Shown: positions 16,772 through 24,199 of the stretch, piece by piece
How the letters are laid out: each line of letters begins with the position of its first letter
Numbering within the stretch: position 1 is the stretch's first letter
Position numbers and translations under genes: made by a program
Notes under the pieces: generated by a model
What the model saw: only the letters and a program-made list of their open reading frames with translations
What the model was told of the DNA's origin: nothing
Databases searched by the model: none
DNA from: Methyloradius sp035460505
GTDB taxonomy: Bacteria; Pseudomonadota; Gammaproteobacteria; Burkholderiales; Methylophilaceae
Assembly: GCA_035460505.1 (NCBI GenBank)
Contig: DATHWP010000028.1
Span: 1 to 49,859, forward strand
DNA length: 49,859 nt
Direction: 5' to 3'

Positions 16772-17857
16772 ATGAAATGCGGCATTGTAGGTCTTCCCAA
16801 CGTCGGTAAATCCACCCTCTTCAACGCTATTACCAAAGCAGGCATAGCGGCCGAGAATTACCCTTTCTGCACCATTGAGCCCAATGTCGGCATTGTAGAA
16901 GTGCCAGATACACGCTTGCAGCCGTTGATTGATATCGTTAAGCCGCAAAAAGTACAGCCAGCCATTGTTGAGTTTGTAGATATCGCAGGTTTGGTTGCAG
17001 GCGCATCTAAAGGTGAAGGCTTGGGCAACAAGTTTCTCGCCAATATCCGCGAAACAGACGCCATTGCCCACGTTGTACGCTGCTTTGAAGATGGCAATGT
17101 TATCCACGTAGCTGGTAAGGTTGACCCACTCGCCGATATTGAAACCATCAATACAGAGCTAGCGCTGGCGGATATGGAAACCGTTGAAAAAACCCTGCAA
17201 CGCGAGCAGAAAAAAGCCAAATCTGGCGATAAAGACGCCATTGCCTTGAGCGCTGTGCTCGATAAAACCCTCAAATGGCTCAACCAGGGCAACCCTGTGC
17301 GCACGCTGGGGCTGGATGCTGATGAACTGCACATCATCAAACCGCTATGCCTGATCACCGTTAAACCTGTGATGTATATTGCCAACGTAGATGAAACTGG
17401 CTTTCAAAATAATCCACTGCTTGATCAATTGGTCGAGCTCGGCAAAAAAGAACATTCACCTGTCGTCTCAATCTGTGCCAAGATAGAAGCTGAAATCTCA
17501 GACCTTGAAGATGAAGACAAAGCGCTATTTCTGGATGAGCTAGGCTTATCAGAGCCAGGGCTAGACCGCGTTATCCGTGCTGCATACGCCCTGCTAGGCC
17601 TTGAGACCTACTTTACCGCTGGCGTTAAAGAAGTACGCGCCTGGACAATCCGCAAAGGCTCTACCGCCCCACAAGCCGCTGGCGTGATCCATACCGATTT
17701 TGAACGTGGCTTCATCCGCGCAGAAGTCATCAACTACAACGAATTCGTCACCCACAAAGGTGAACAAGGCGCAAAAGAAGCAGGCAAGATGCGCTTGGAA
17801 GGCAAAACCTACGTGGTGCAAGATGGCGATGTAATGCACTTTCTGTTTAACGTCTAG
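16772..17857 (+). CDS. ychF: Redox-regulated ATPase YchF (Obg-related)
   Basis: YchF is a cytosolic P-loop ATPase of the Obg family that binds ribosomes and affects the oxidative stress response. The 361-residue length is normal. The G1 motif GLPNVGKST lies at about 7-15, G3 as DIAGLV, and the G4 position reads NVDE instead of NKxD, the known change that makes YchF prefer ATP. The C-terminal TGS domain follows (FTAGVKEVRAWTIRKGSTAPQAAGVIHTDFERGFI). Adjacent pth and ychF is a common bacterial pairing; here an HD-GYP gene is inserted between them. Confidence 0.97.
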   Translation: MKCGIVGLPNVGKSTLFNAITKAGIAAENYPFCTIEPNVGIVEVPDTRLQPLIDIVKPQKVQPAIVEFVDIAGLVAGASKGEGLGNKFLANIRETDAIAHVVRCFEDGNVIHVAGKVDPLADIETINTELALADMETVEKTLQREQKKAKSGDKDAIALSAVLDKTLKWLNQGNPVRTLGLDADELHIIKPLCLITVKPVMYIANVDETGFQNNPLLDQLVELGKKEHSPVVSICAKIEAEISDLEDEDKALFLDELGLSEPGLDRVIRAAYALLGLETYFTAGVKEVRAWTIRKGSTAPQAAGVIHTDFERGFIRAEVINYNEFVTHKGEQGAKEAGKMRLEGKTYVVQDGDVMHFLFNV

Positions 17858-17974
17858 CAAGCTGATCAAGCCCATTACAGCCAATCATAAGCGCAGTTGT
17901 TTTTGACAATAACCCCTCAAAACAATAGAATGGCGGGCTTGATTAAATCCACGGTTTAATCAAAAGATTTCCCT

Positions 17975-18051
17975 GGTGATGTAGCTCAGCTGGTTAGAGC
18001 ACAGGATTCATAATCCTGGGGTCGAGGGTTCAAGTCCCCCCATCACCACCA
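17975..18051 (+). tRNA. tRNA-Met, elongator type (anticodon CAT)
   Basis: A 77-nt cloverleaf has acceptor GGTGATG/CATCACC, D arm GCTCAGCTGGTTAGAGC, anticodon stem CAGGA/TCCTG around TTCATAA, and T arm with GGTTCAAGTCC. CCA is encoded at the 3' end. GAGCACA and GGGGTC around the anticodon arm match elongator Met tRNA. tRNA-Ile with lysidine at CAT is the alternative but fits less well. Confidence 0.95.
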
Positions 18052-18058
18052 ATAACAA

Positions 18059-18089
18059 CGCCCCTTTCGAGAGATTGGGGCGTTTTTAT
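18059..18089 (+). terminator. Intrinsic terminator after tRNA-Met
   Basis: The stem CGCCCC (18059-18064) pairs with GGGGCG (18077-18082) around a 12-nt loop and is followed by TTTTTATTT. It begins 8 nt after the tRNA 3' end. Confidence 0.85.
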
Positions 18090-18197
18090 TTCTGCTTTTT
18101 ACCGATAACTAGTGACCTAGTAGCCCATTCTGACTGTAGCCACTATTTTAAGCAGTTTGAAAATGCAATAATCCACTCAATTAAACTTAAACTTTGC

Positions 18198-18356
18198 ATG
18201 ATTAAGGATTTGAAATTGGCAAACAGCAATCTTACAAAAGCAAAAAATGCAAAAAACGATGAATTTTATACGCAATACCATGACATTGAAAAAGAAATCA
18301 CGGCCTATTACCTCAGCAAAGTGCCCGATACTAGGCTAGAGATTTTTCTAATTTAG
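18198..18356 (+). pseudogene. Remnant of an EcoRI-type adenine methylase (N-terminus only)
   Basis: The first 40 residues of this short frame contain ANSNLTKAKNAKNDEFYTQY followed by HDIEKEI, which is the characteristic start of the EcoRI-family adenine-specific DNA methyltransferases (AKK-K-DEFYTQ...DIE-E). Such enzymes are more than 300 residues long; here the frame changes to unrelated sequence after about residue 41 and stops at 52. The original start was probably the TTG at 18216, which has AAGGA 7 nt upstream. It lies about 150 bp after tRNA-Met, a usual integration site, and is best read as the stub of a lost restriction-modification gene. Confidence 0.7.
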
Positions 18357-18371
18357 GTATCTAATTCACAT

Positions 18372-18593
18372 ATGAAAAAACCTTATTACATTGATTACCC
18401 CCAAGAGCATGTTGAAGGCCACGCACATACTTACCAATGTGTTTATTGCAAGGTAGTGACGACCACCATCAATGGCAGCATTGAAGGCCATCTGCCTTCG
18501 TGTGAGTTTCGCTTGAAGCTAGAGCGTGATGGATTTGAGAAGAATGCAGACTCACATTCACTGGCCTGCTCATCCTCTGATGAAGTTGACTAA
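18372..18593 (+). CDS. Small Cys/His-rich protein, unknown
   Basis: The 73-residue protein has HAHTYQCVYC followed about 18 residues later by HLPSC, that is HxH-x3-C-x2-C ... H-x3-C, a pattern that could bind zinc. The tail is polar with several serines and acidic residues. It starts 16 bp after the methylase remnant. I do not recognise a named family. It is probably real given its composition and spaced metal-type residues, but its upstream ribosome-binding site is weak. Confidence 0.55.
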   Translation: MKKPYYIDYPQEHVEGHAHTYQCVYCKVVTTTINGSIEGHLPSCEFRLKLERDGFEKNADSHSLACSSSDEVD

Positions 18594-18628
18594 AATCCGC
18601 ACCATAGCAATGTCTAGCGCCAGCTAGT

Positions 18629-18696
18629 TGTAGGATATGACAGTCTAAATAATAGTCCTAGAGACTACATCAAAACCCTTCTCACAAGCCTATTGT
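18629..18696 (+). promoter_or_regulatory. Repeated leader element, copy A, pseudoknot-like
   Basis: This element ends 35 nt before the diguanylate cyclase start at 18732 and matches copy B at 19572-19638 in about 50 of 66 aligned bases. The conserved blocks are GTAGGA, AAATAATAG, AGAGACTACATC and AAGCCTATTGT. Arms TGTAG (18629) and CTACA (18665), and AATAG (18651) and CTATT (18690), are complementary and interleaved, an H-type pseudoknot order. It could be a cis-acting RNA or a duplicated promoter/operator. Confidence 0.45.
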
Positions 18697-18731
18697 GGCG
18701 GCTTTAGTTCACTGTGACTAAGGCTGCCCAT

Positions 18732-19562
18732 ATGAAAAAATCCCCAATCAATAAAGCCGCTAATGCGGCCACTAGATTAGCTAATGTTCTGGATCATAGT
18801 GAGCAAATAAAGGATGTGGTAGAGGAATGCGCTGAAGAGTTGTCTTCAGTTAACCTGGTTTTAAAAGAGAGCCTTGCGGATAAAGACCACGAGCCAGAGC
18901 TTGAAAATGCGATTGAAAGAAGTGGTGAGGTGGAAGGCAAGGTGCAAGAGGCTGCCGAACAACTTTCGATCGTTAATCAAGCCTTAGAGCATGAGATCAG
19001 GGAGCGCGAAGTGTTGGAGCACCAGTTAATCTCTGTAAGGCAGCAAGAGGCTTCAGCACGGCATGAGGCTTTTCATGACCCTTTGACGGGCTTGCCTAAT
19101 CGCGTACTTTTCAACGATAGACTTGAGCATGGGTTAGCGCAGGCTAAACGGCATAAATGGACGCTGGCGCTGATGTTTTTGGACTTGAATGATTTTAAAG
19201 AGATTAACGACCAATATGGCCACGATGTTGGCGACCAAGTGCTACAGATCATATCCAAACGGCTCATAGAAACCACTCGCGTGGACGATACTGTGAGCCG
19301 CCATGGTGGCGACGAATTCTTGTATCTAATAATGGAAGTGGATAGCAAGGAGGATATTGAGTTGATCGCAGAAAAGATTATCAGGGCAATTCAAGCGCCC
19401 TGTATGGTAGGCAAACTTGAACTCGTGATCACTGCAAGCATTGGTATTTCAGTATTCCCTGATGATGGTGAGTCAGCTGATGTGTTGATCAAGAGTGCCG
19501 ATAAAGCCATGTATCAAGCAAAACGGGCTAAATCTGGATACGCTTTCGCAAGCAAACAGTAA
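18732..19562 (+). CDS. Diguanylate cyclase (GGDEF), cytosolic
   Basis: The protein makes cyclic di-GMP from two GTP. Its GGDEF domain fills the C-terminal 165 residues: DPLTGLPNRVLFNDRLEHGL, LDLNDFKEINDQYGHDVGDQ and the intact active site RHGGDEF. RVDD stands at the inhibitory I-site position, so feedback control is expected. The first 110 residues are charged and predicted helical/coiled coil, with no membrane segment, suggesting dimerisation or partner binding. A GTG at 18714 also opens the frame, but ATG 18732 has AAGG 8 nt upstream. The length is 276 residues. Confidence 0.9.
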   Translation: MKKSPINKAANAATRLANVLDHSEQIKDVVEECAEELSSVNLVLKESLADKDHEPELENAIERSGEVEGKVQEAAEQLSIVNQALEHEIREREVLEHQLISVRQQEASARHEAFHDPLTGLPNRVLFNDRLEHGLAQAKRHKWTLALMFLDLNDFKEINDQYGHDVGDQVLQIISKRLIETTRVDDTVSRHGGDEFLYLIMEVDSKEDIELIAEKIIRAIQAPCMVGKLELVITASIGISVFPDDGESADVLIKSADKAMYQAKRAKSGYAFASKQ

Positions 19563-19571
19563 TGCAAAACA

Positions 19572-19638
19572 TGTAGGACATGAAAATCAAATAATAGGCC
19601 AAGAGACTACATCTATAGATACTCGATAAGCCTATTGT
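19572..19638 (+). promoter_or_regulatory. Repeated leader element, copy B, pseudoknot-like
   Basis: This second copy of the 18629 element ends 24 nt before the small gene at 19663. Its arms are longer than in copy A: ATGTAG (19571-19576) with CTACAT (19607-19612), and AATAGGC (19593-19599) with GCCTATT (19630-19636). The spacing between paired arms agrees with copy A to within 1-2 nt, while the loop between the last two blocks differs freely. Confidence 0.45.
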
Positions 19639-19662
19639 CAATGTTCACGAAGGAGTTTCATC

Positions 19663-19845
19663 ATGACTACATTACAAAATAGCATTATCAAATATCTGAT
19701 CGACTACCAACAAATCACTACCTTTAATGCGCACCAGCTTGAAAAACAAGGCCGATTACTTAGATGCGAAGGCATGAAACAAAGAGCAGCATGCATTGCG
19801 CACGCGCTAAAAGACTACGAAACAGAGTGCAAGCTTGCTAACTAA
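19663..19845 (+). CDS. Small protein of 60 residues, unknown
   Basis: The ATG has a strong AAGGAG 8 nt upstream, which makes this a likely real gene. The product (begins MTTLQNSIIKYLIDYQQITT) is predicted largely helical and basic, with no membrane segment and no motif I recognise. It follows the diguanylate cyclase by 100 bp, and both genes carry the same leader element, so they may respond to the same signal. A role connected to cyclic di-GMP is only an inference. Confidence 0.6.
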   Translation: MTTLQNSIIKYLIDYQQITTFNAHQLEKQGRLLRCEGMKQRAACIAHALKDYETECKLAN

Positions 19846-19854
19846 CCGCTAACT

Positions 19855-19911
19855 TCTGGCAGCTCATTCAAGTTGCCAGACTGATTGAGAACGTATTAAG
19901 TCTGGTTTTAT
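19855..19911 (+). promoter_or_regulatory. Two mutually exclusive hairpins (terminator or attenuator-like)
   Basis: TCTGGCA (19855-19861) can pair with TGCCAGA (19874-19880), or CCAGACT (19876-19882) can pair with AGTCTGG (19899-19905), which is followed by TTTTATAT. The two pairings share CCAGA, so only one can form at a time. This may be the terminator of the 19663 gene or a switchable attenuator before the PEP-CTERM gene. A further hairpin TAGCCC/GGGCTA lies at 19978-19993. Confidence 0.4.
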
Positions 19912-20084
19912 ATAATGCGGCTTCAGCGTCACCTGTTATAAATCCCCAGCATCAAAACCCCTATAAATTAAAGAGCTTAGCCCTTACGGGCTATATCTTT
20001 GTGAATCAAAAGAAAATATCATCGCCACACAATAATGTAAATCCAGATTTTGTAATACCACTATTGATTACTCGGGGATTCAAA

Positions 20085-20762
20085 ATGAAATTTCAAGCAG
20101 CAGGCTTAGCGATATTAGTGTTTCTTGCAAACATAGTAACGGCAGAAGCGGCAGTAACATACTCTTCTACAGCACCAACAACTGGTACGCAGATTAATCT
20201 TGGCACAACGGCCATCCCAGCATATTTGCTTAACCAGACATTTGGAATTGCTACATTCACAGGCGGCGCGATTGGCCTTGCCGCAGGTAGTGATTATTCT
20301 GGCACTGCAGCAGCGCCTGCTGGTACAACTGGTACTTTTTGGACGATTGGTACATCTGGCTACAACACAGGCAGTTATACCCCTGGAACAGTAGCTGGAT
20401 TGGGCTCAATTACATTTGCACAAGCGTTAACTAGCCTGAGCTTTCAATGGGGCTCGCCTGATGGCTACAACACTGCTTCTTTCTACTCTAATGGTGCGTT
20501 ATTAGGTTCTATTTCAGGATCAGAAGTACCGTCTGGTTACGGCAATGGTGACAGAAGCATTTCTGCATTTGTAACTTTCTCTGCAGCTGCATCTAATCCT
20601 ATTACCAACGTAGTATTCACCTCTTCTAGCAATGCATTTGAAACTGCAAATTTTTCATACGTTGCTGCTGCAGTGCCAGAACCAGAAACCTACCTGATGA
20701 TGTTGATGGGTATTGGTCTAATTGGCTTCATGGCAAAACGCCGTAACAAAACACTGGCTTAA
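20085..20762 (+). CDS. PEP-CTERM sorting-domain protein
   Basis: The 225-residue protein has an N-terminal signal peptide (MKFQAAGLAILVFLANIVTAEA), a Gly/Ser/Thr/Ala-rich body, and a C-terminal sorting signal: VPEPETY, then a hydrophobic helix, then AKRRNKTLA. Such proteins are cut and processed by exosortase and displayed with exopolysaccharide in biofilm-forming Gram-negatives. No exosortase is in this window. The frame could start at 20001, but ATG 20085 gives the signal peptide directly and has GGGGA upstream. Its neighbours are two diguanylate cyclases, which fits a biofilm theme. Confidence 0.9.
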   Translation: MKFQAAGLAILVFLANIVTAEAAVTYSSTAPTTGTQINLGTTAIPAYLLNQTFGIATFTGGAIGLAAGSDYSGTAAAPAGTTGTFWTIGTSGYNTGSYTPGTVAGLGSITFAQALTSLSFQWGSPDGYNTASFYSNGALLGSISGSEVPSGYGNGDRSISAFVTFSAAASNPITNVVFTSSSNAFETANFSYVAAAVPEPETYLMMLMGIGLIGFMAKRRNKTLA

Positions 20763-20775
20763 TCGCTTAAGCAGT

Positions 20776-20810
20776 AAAAAGCTACAGCATGCAGATGCTG
20801 TAGCTTTTTT
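20776..20810 (+). terminator. Intrinsic terminator after the PEP-CTERM gene
   Basis: A stem of about 15 bp (AAAAAGCTACAGCAT pairing with ATGCTGTAGCTTTTT) around a 4-nt loop ends in a T run. It can also act against transcription from the other side. Confidence 0.9.
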
Positions 20811-20940
20811 ATTGGTTGATTGCCTGCTGACTCTTCTGTAATAACTCCAAAAAGAATCCACGCAAACTTTGCTTTTAATGCGCTGCATAAGCATAATCGC
20901 CCATGGCTCTGCATTTAACCGCTCTATTATTGAGTAGCAT

Positions 20941-22155
20941 TTGGTACTAATTGAATTGAAAAAGCAGTTTTCCCCCTTTAAAAAATACATCCTTTCGCTT
21001 GTTATTTTTTCCATAGCATTAGCGCTACGCTTCGCTCTTTTTCCAGTTGAAGCGCCCTTTCCCTTTTTTACATTCGCGCCAGCTACCATCATCTGTTTTT
21101 ATGTTCTCGGAATAAGAGCGGGGATATTTATTGCCGCGCTATCTTCCGTCACCACTTATTACGTGTTCATTGCGCCGTATTGGGCATGGTCAATCAAACC
21201 CGAAGCTAACGTGCGTGTTTTTGGCTTTTTCTTATGCTGCGTTTTAATTGGTTACATCATTAAAAGGTTGCAGCAAATAAGCCTTGAGCAGTCGATCATG
21301 CTCGATAACGAGTTGGTGGGCATATTCAAATTGCAGAATAGAACGATAGTTTGGGTGAACAATGCTATTCCTAGCCTGATTGGCTACGAAAAAAAAGAGA
21401 TAGAAGGCAAAGACACACGTTTGCTTTACCCAGACGATGAAACCTATGCCAAATTGGGCGAAACTGCTTATCCACTATTAGCATCGGGCAAGGCTTATCG
21501 TAGCCAGCAAACGCTGATCAAAAAGAGTGGCGAACCTATCTGGGTGGACATACACGGCGCTTCTTTGCCTGGTGATAACAATGAATCCCTGTGGATTATG
21601 GTCGATATCACTGCCCTGAAAAAGCAGCGGGAGGCGATAGAAGCTATGGCTTATCACGATGTGCTAACGGGCCTGCCTAATCGGCTATTGCTGGCTGACC
21701 GCTTGGAACAAGCATTAGCACATGCCAAGCGTAACAATAAGTTTATAGCCGTTTGCTATCTGGATCTGGATGGATTCAAACCGATCAACGACACTTATGG
21801 ACATACGGCTGGTGACAAACTGCTGGCGCATGTTGCACAGTGCATGCAAGTGGCAACACGCTCGAACGATACGGTTTCACGCTTGGGTGGGGATGAGTTT
21901 GTCATTTTGCTCACCAATCTGGAAACAATCGATGAATACAAGGTGGTGCTAGATCGAGTGATTTCCGCGATTAATCAGGCTGTGCCGATTGATGATAATA
22001 CCGAGGTGTTTATAACAGCAAGTATTGGTGTCAGCATATACCCAAGCAGTAGTGATAATGCCGATAGCTTGCTACGCTTTGCTGATGAAGCCATGTATGT
22101 CAGCAAGCGTTCCGGTAGAAACTGTATTAGCCTGTACCAGAACACAATGAATTAA
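20941..22155 (+). CDS. Membrane diguanylate cyclase with PAS domain
   Basis: The 404-residue protein has four hydrophobic segments in the first 110 residues, in the style of the KdpD-like DUF4118 sensor region, then a PAS domain at about 115-230 (ELVGIFKLQNRTIVWVNNAI; GEPIWVDIHGASL), then a GGDEF domain (DVLTGLPNRLLLADRLEQAL; RLGGDEFVILL). RSND marks an I-site. No ATG exists before the membrane part and a stop lies two codons upstream, so the start must be TTG 20941 or TTG 20956. Its stop overlaps the convergent glycosyltransferase stop by 4 bp. Confidence 0.88.
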   Translation: MVLIELKKQFSPFKKYILSLVIFSIALALRFALFPVEAPFPFFTFAPATIICFYVLGIRAGIFIAALSSVTTYYVFIAPYWAWSIKPEANVRVFGFFLCCVLIGYIIKRLQQISLEQSIMLDNELVGIFKLQNRTIVWVNNAIPSLIGYEKKEIEGKDTRLLYPDDETYAKLGETAYPLLASGKAYRSQQTLIKKSGEPIWVDIHGASLPGDNNESLWIMVDITALKKQREAIEAMAYHDVLTGLPNRLLLADRLEQALAHAKRNNKFIAVCYLDLDGFKPINDTYGHTAGDKLLAHVAQCMQVATRSNDTVSRLGGDEFVILLTNLETIDEYKVVLDRVISAINQAVPIDDNTEVFITASIGVSIYPSSSDNADSLLRFADEAMYVSKRSGRNCISLYQNTMN

Positions 22156-23537
22156 AAATCGCTCAAGGCTTGGGCGACTTCGTTAATCACACTCCCCCAT
22201 ACGCCCATCTTCGACTGCCTGAAAAGGCGCGTGTTATCTGGGTACCAAGGGCTATCAGTGCGGCCGTTCATCCAGCGCCAATCGGTCATGTAGTAAGGCA
22301 ACAATACCCAGCAAGGCTTATCCATTGCGCCTGCCAAGTGCGCGATAGCGGTATCTACACAGATCACTAAGTCTAGGGTTGCCACAATGGCGGCGGTATC
22401 AGCAAAGTCTTGTATCTGGCCGCCCAGATGAATGATGGGTAGACCTGCTGGCGGGTTTTCAGCCTCATCTTCACCCGCGCCTTTTTGCAGGCTGATGTAC
22501 TGGATATTGGGGATATTGCCTAGCGGCGCGAGCATTTGCAGACTGGGGATTGAGCGGTCTATATCGTTCTCAAACTTGGGATTGCCCTTCCATACCAAGC
22601 CAACACGCAGGCCATTTTCTGGGAGTTTTTCTGTCCACTTCGCTGCAAGTCCCGCTGGCGCTTTAATATACGGTATTGTTGCTGGTATGGTCTCTATACG
22701 CGTTTCGCAACGGTATGGCAGGCTCATCAGTGGCGTCCAGTAATCCCATCCTGTTTGGGGGATGGTATCTTCAAACGAGAGCACTTGGTTTAAGGTACCT
22801 TGCATCTCAAACAGGCGTTTTAAAGCGGGATGGCAGATTAAAGTAATACTCACCGACCATTGCTCTTTCAGCACCAGCGCATAGCGGTAAAACTGGATCA
22901 TGTCGCCATGCCCGGCCTCGTAGCCGATGACCAGCGACTTGCCTGATAGTGGCTCACCTTGCCAGCGTGGGCATGTAAAGTGGTTGGCCAGCGTGGCATA
23001 CCAGTTGCGCGATTCCAGGCGTTGCCAGCCCTCTTCAAACCGCCCTTCGCGAAGTAGCAGATAACTAAGGTTGAACTGGGCATTTTTGTACTCTGGGTCT
23101 AATTGCATGGCCAAGCGATAACAGCGCTCAGCCTCTTGTTCACTCCGCAGATAGGTATGGAGAATACCGAGATTAGTCCATGCCACTGCCGATCCCGGAT
23201 CAATCACGATAGCTTTGTCATAAAGTACGGCAGCTTCATCAAACCGTTTTCTCTCAGCGAGAAATGCGCCTAGGTTCAGCAAAGTACGTGTGCAATTCGG
23301 GTCTAACGAGAGGGATGTTCGGTAATAGCTTTCGGCCTCGGCGGGTGCGCCTTTTTTATCAAACACAAAGCCAATGTTGCAATAGGCTTCGGCAAAATCT
23401 GGCACCAAAGCTATAGCCTTTTGCCAGCAGGCTTCAGCGCCTGCTAAATCGCCACTCTCTAGCAAAGCATTGCCTTCAAAATATAAGGTTTCAGCTTGCC
23501 CGCGCTCTGATTTTGTAGGTTGTGGAGTTTGGCTCAT
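22152..23537 (-). CDS. TPR protein with glycosyltransferase-9-like domain
   Basis: The protein has 461 residues. The N-terminal 190 hold about five TPR repeats (AEAYCNIGFVFDKKGAPAEA, TRTLLNLGAFLAERKRFDEA, AVAWTNLGILHTYLRSEQEA). The C-terminal 260 resemble the ADP-heptose transferase/GT9 class, with LRVGLVWKGNP and the nucleotide-sugar end DLVICVDTAIAHLAGAMDKP. It may glycosylate a protein or surface polymer; the acceptor is unknown. It stands alone on the minus strand. Confidence 0.82.
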   Translation of the reverse strand: MSQTPQPTKSERGQAETLYFEGNALLESGDLAGAEACWQKAIALVPDFAEAYCNIGFVFDKKGAPAEAESYYRTSLSLDPNCTRTLLNLGAFLAERKRFDEAAVLYDKAIVIDPGSAVAWTNLGILHTYLRSEQEAERCYRLAMQLDPEYKNAQFNLSYLLLREGRFEEGWQRLESRNWYATLANHFTCPRWQGEPLSGKSLVIGYEAGHGDMIQFYRYALVLKEQWSVSITLICHPALKRLFEMQGTLNQVLSFEDTIPQTGWDYWTPLMSLPYRCETRIETIPATIPYIKAPAGLAAKWTEKLPENGLRVGLVWKGNPKFENDIDRSIPSLQMLAPLGNIPNIQYISLQKGAGEDEAENPPAGLPIIHLGGQIQDFADTAAIVATLDLVICVDTAIAHLAGAMDKPCWVLLPYYMTDWRWMNGRTDSPWYPDNTRLFRQSKMGVWGSVINEVAQALSDF

Positions 23538-23680
23538 GTTAGTAGTGATTCTATCAAGCCATGCAGGCGCTCGTTTGATTTAAGTCCATTGCCTGAGATT
23601 CATCACTTAAGATTCATCATTAGAGTTTGCTCACCAAGTTCGATTAAGCTACCCTGCAATGCTAACTTCAGGAGCGAAAA

Positions 23681-24196
23681 ATGAAAAATCGCATCTATAT
23701 CATCGGTATTTTCATGTTACTTAACGCCTCTATCGCAAGAGCGGCTGACTTCCGTGAGAATTTCTTCACTTTTCTTGCAGTGATCATGGTGGTGATGGTG
23801 ATTTTATTGATGTTTGAAGATGGTATCGGCGCTTACATCTTCAAAATTACGGATCGCTTGATTGCCAGCATTCATCGTGTTTTCGACAAACAGGATAGTA
23901 GCAATACTGGTGAAGCACCCATCAATCCAGTATGGCCGACCAGTTTTGTCTGGTTCACAGGGGCATTTATCCTGGGGTTTGTATCTTTACACTTCCTGCC
24001 TGTATCGCCAGTAATTCCGCTTTATTTAAGAATCGCAGACTTGGTATTAGCGCCCATAGCTGTGGCCTTAATCTCAAAAATGATCGCAAACTACTGGTTA
24101 CCTAAAAAACCCTCCATAAGCCCTAGAAATATTTTCTGGCAGGCTTTTTGGGGTAGTTTAGGCTTTGTGCTGGTCAGGTTTGCTTTCGCGACTTAA
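23681..24196 (+). CDS. Membrane protein, unknown
   Basis: The 171-residue protein begins with a signal-like segment (MKNRIYIIGIFMLLNASIARA) and then has about four hydrophobic helices, with a short cytosolic or periplasmic loop between the second and third. CAGGAG lies 6 nt before the ATG, a clear ribosome-binding site. No family is recognised. It converges with ppc with 3 bp between the stops. Confidence 0.7.
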   Translation: MKNRIYIIGIFMLLNASIARAADFRENFFTFLAVIMVVMVILLMFEDGIGAYIFKITDRLIASIHRVFDKQDSSNTGEAPINPVWPTSFVWFTGAFILGFVSLHFLPVSPVIPLYLRIADLVLAPIAVALISKMIANYWLPKKPSISPRNIFWQAFWGSLGFVLVRFAFAT

Positions 24197-24199
24197 ATA

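Noticed and set aside
18629..18696. Known riboswitch (c-di-GMP-I, fluoride, preQ1) before the diguanylate cyclase
   Set aside because: The conserved bases of these classes are absent.
18629..19638. Integron attC sites
   Set aside because: The repeats lack the RYYYAAC/GTTRRRY ends and no integrase is seen.
17975..20000. Integrated element at tRNA-Met with att repeats
   Set aside because: I could not find a second copy of the tRNA 3' end downstream and there is no integrase, so no intact element is claimed.
23538..23680. Short tandem repeat GATTCATCA before the membrane protein
   Set aside because: Only two imperfect copies, most likely chance.
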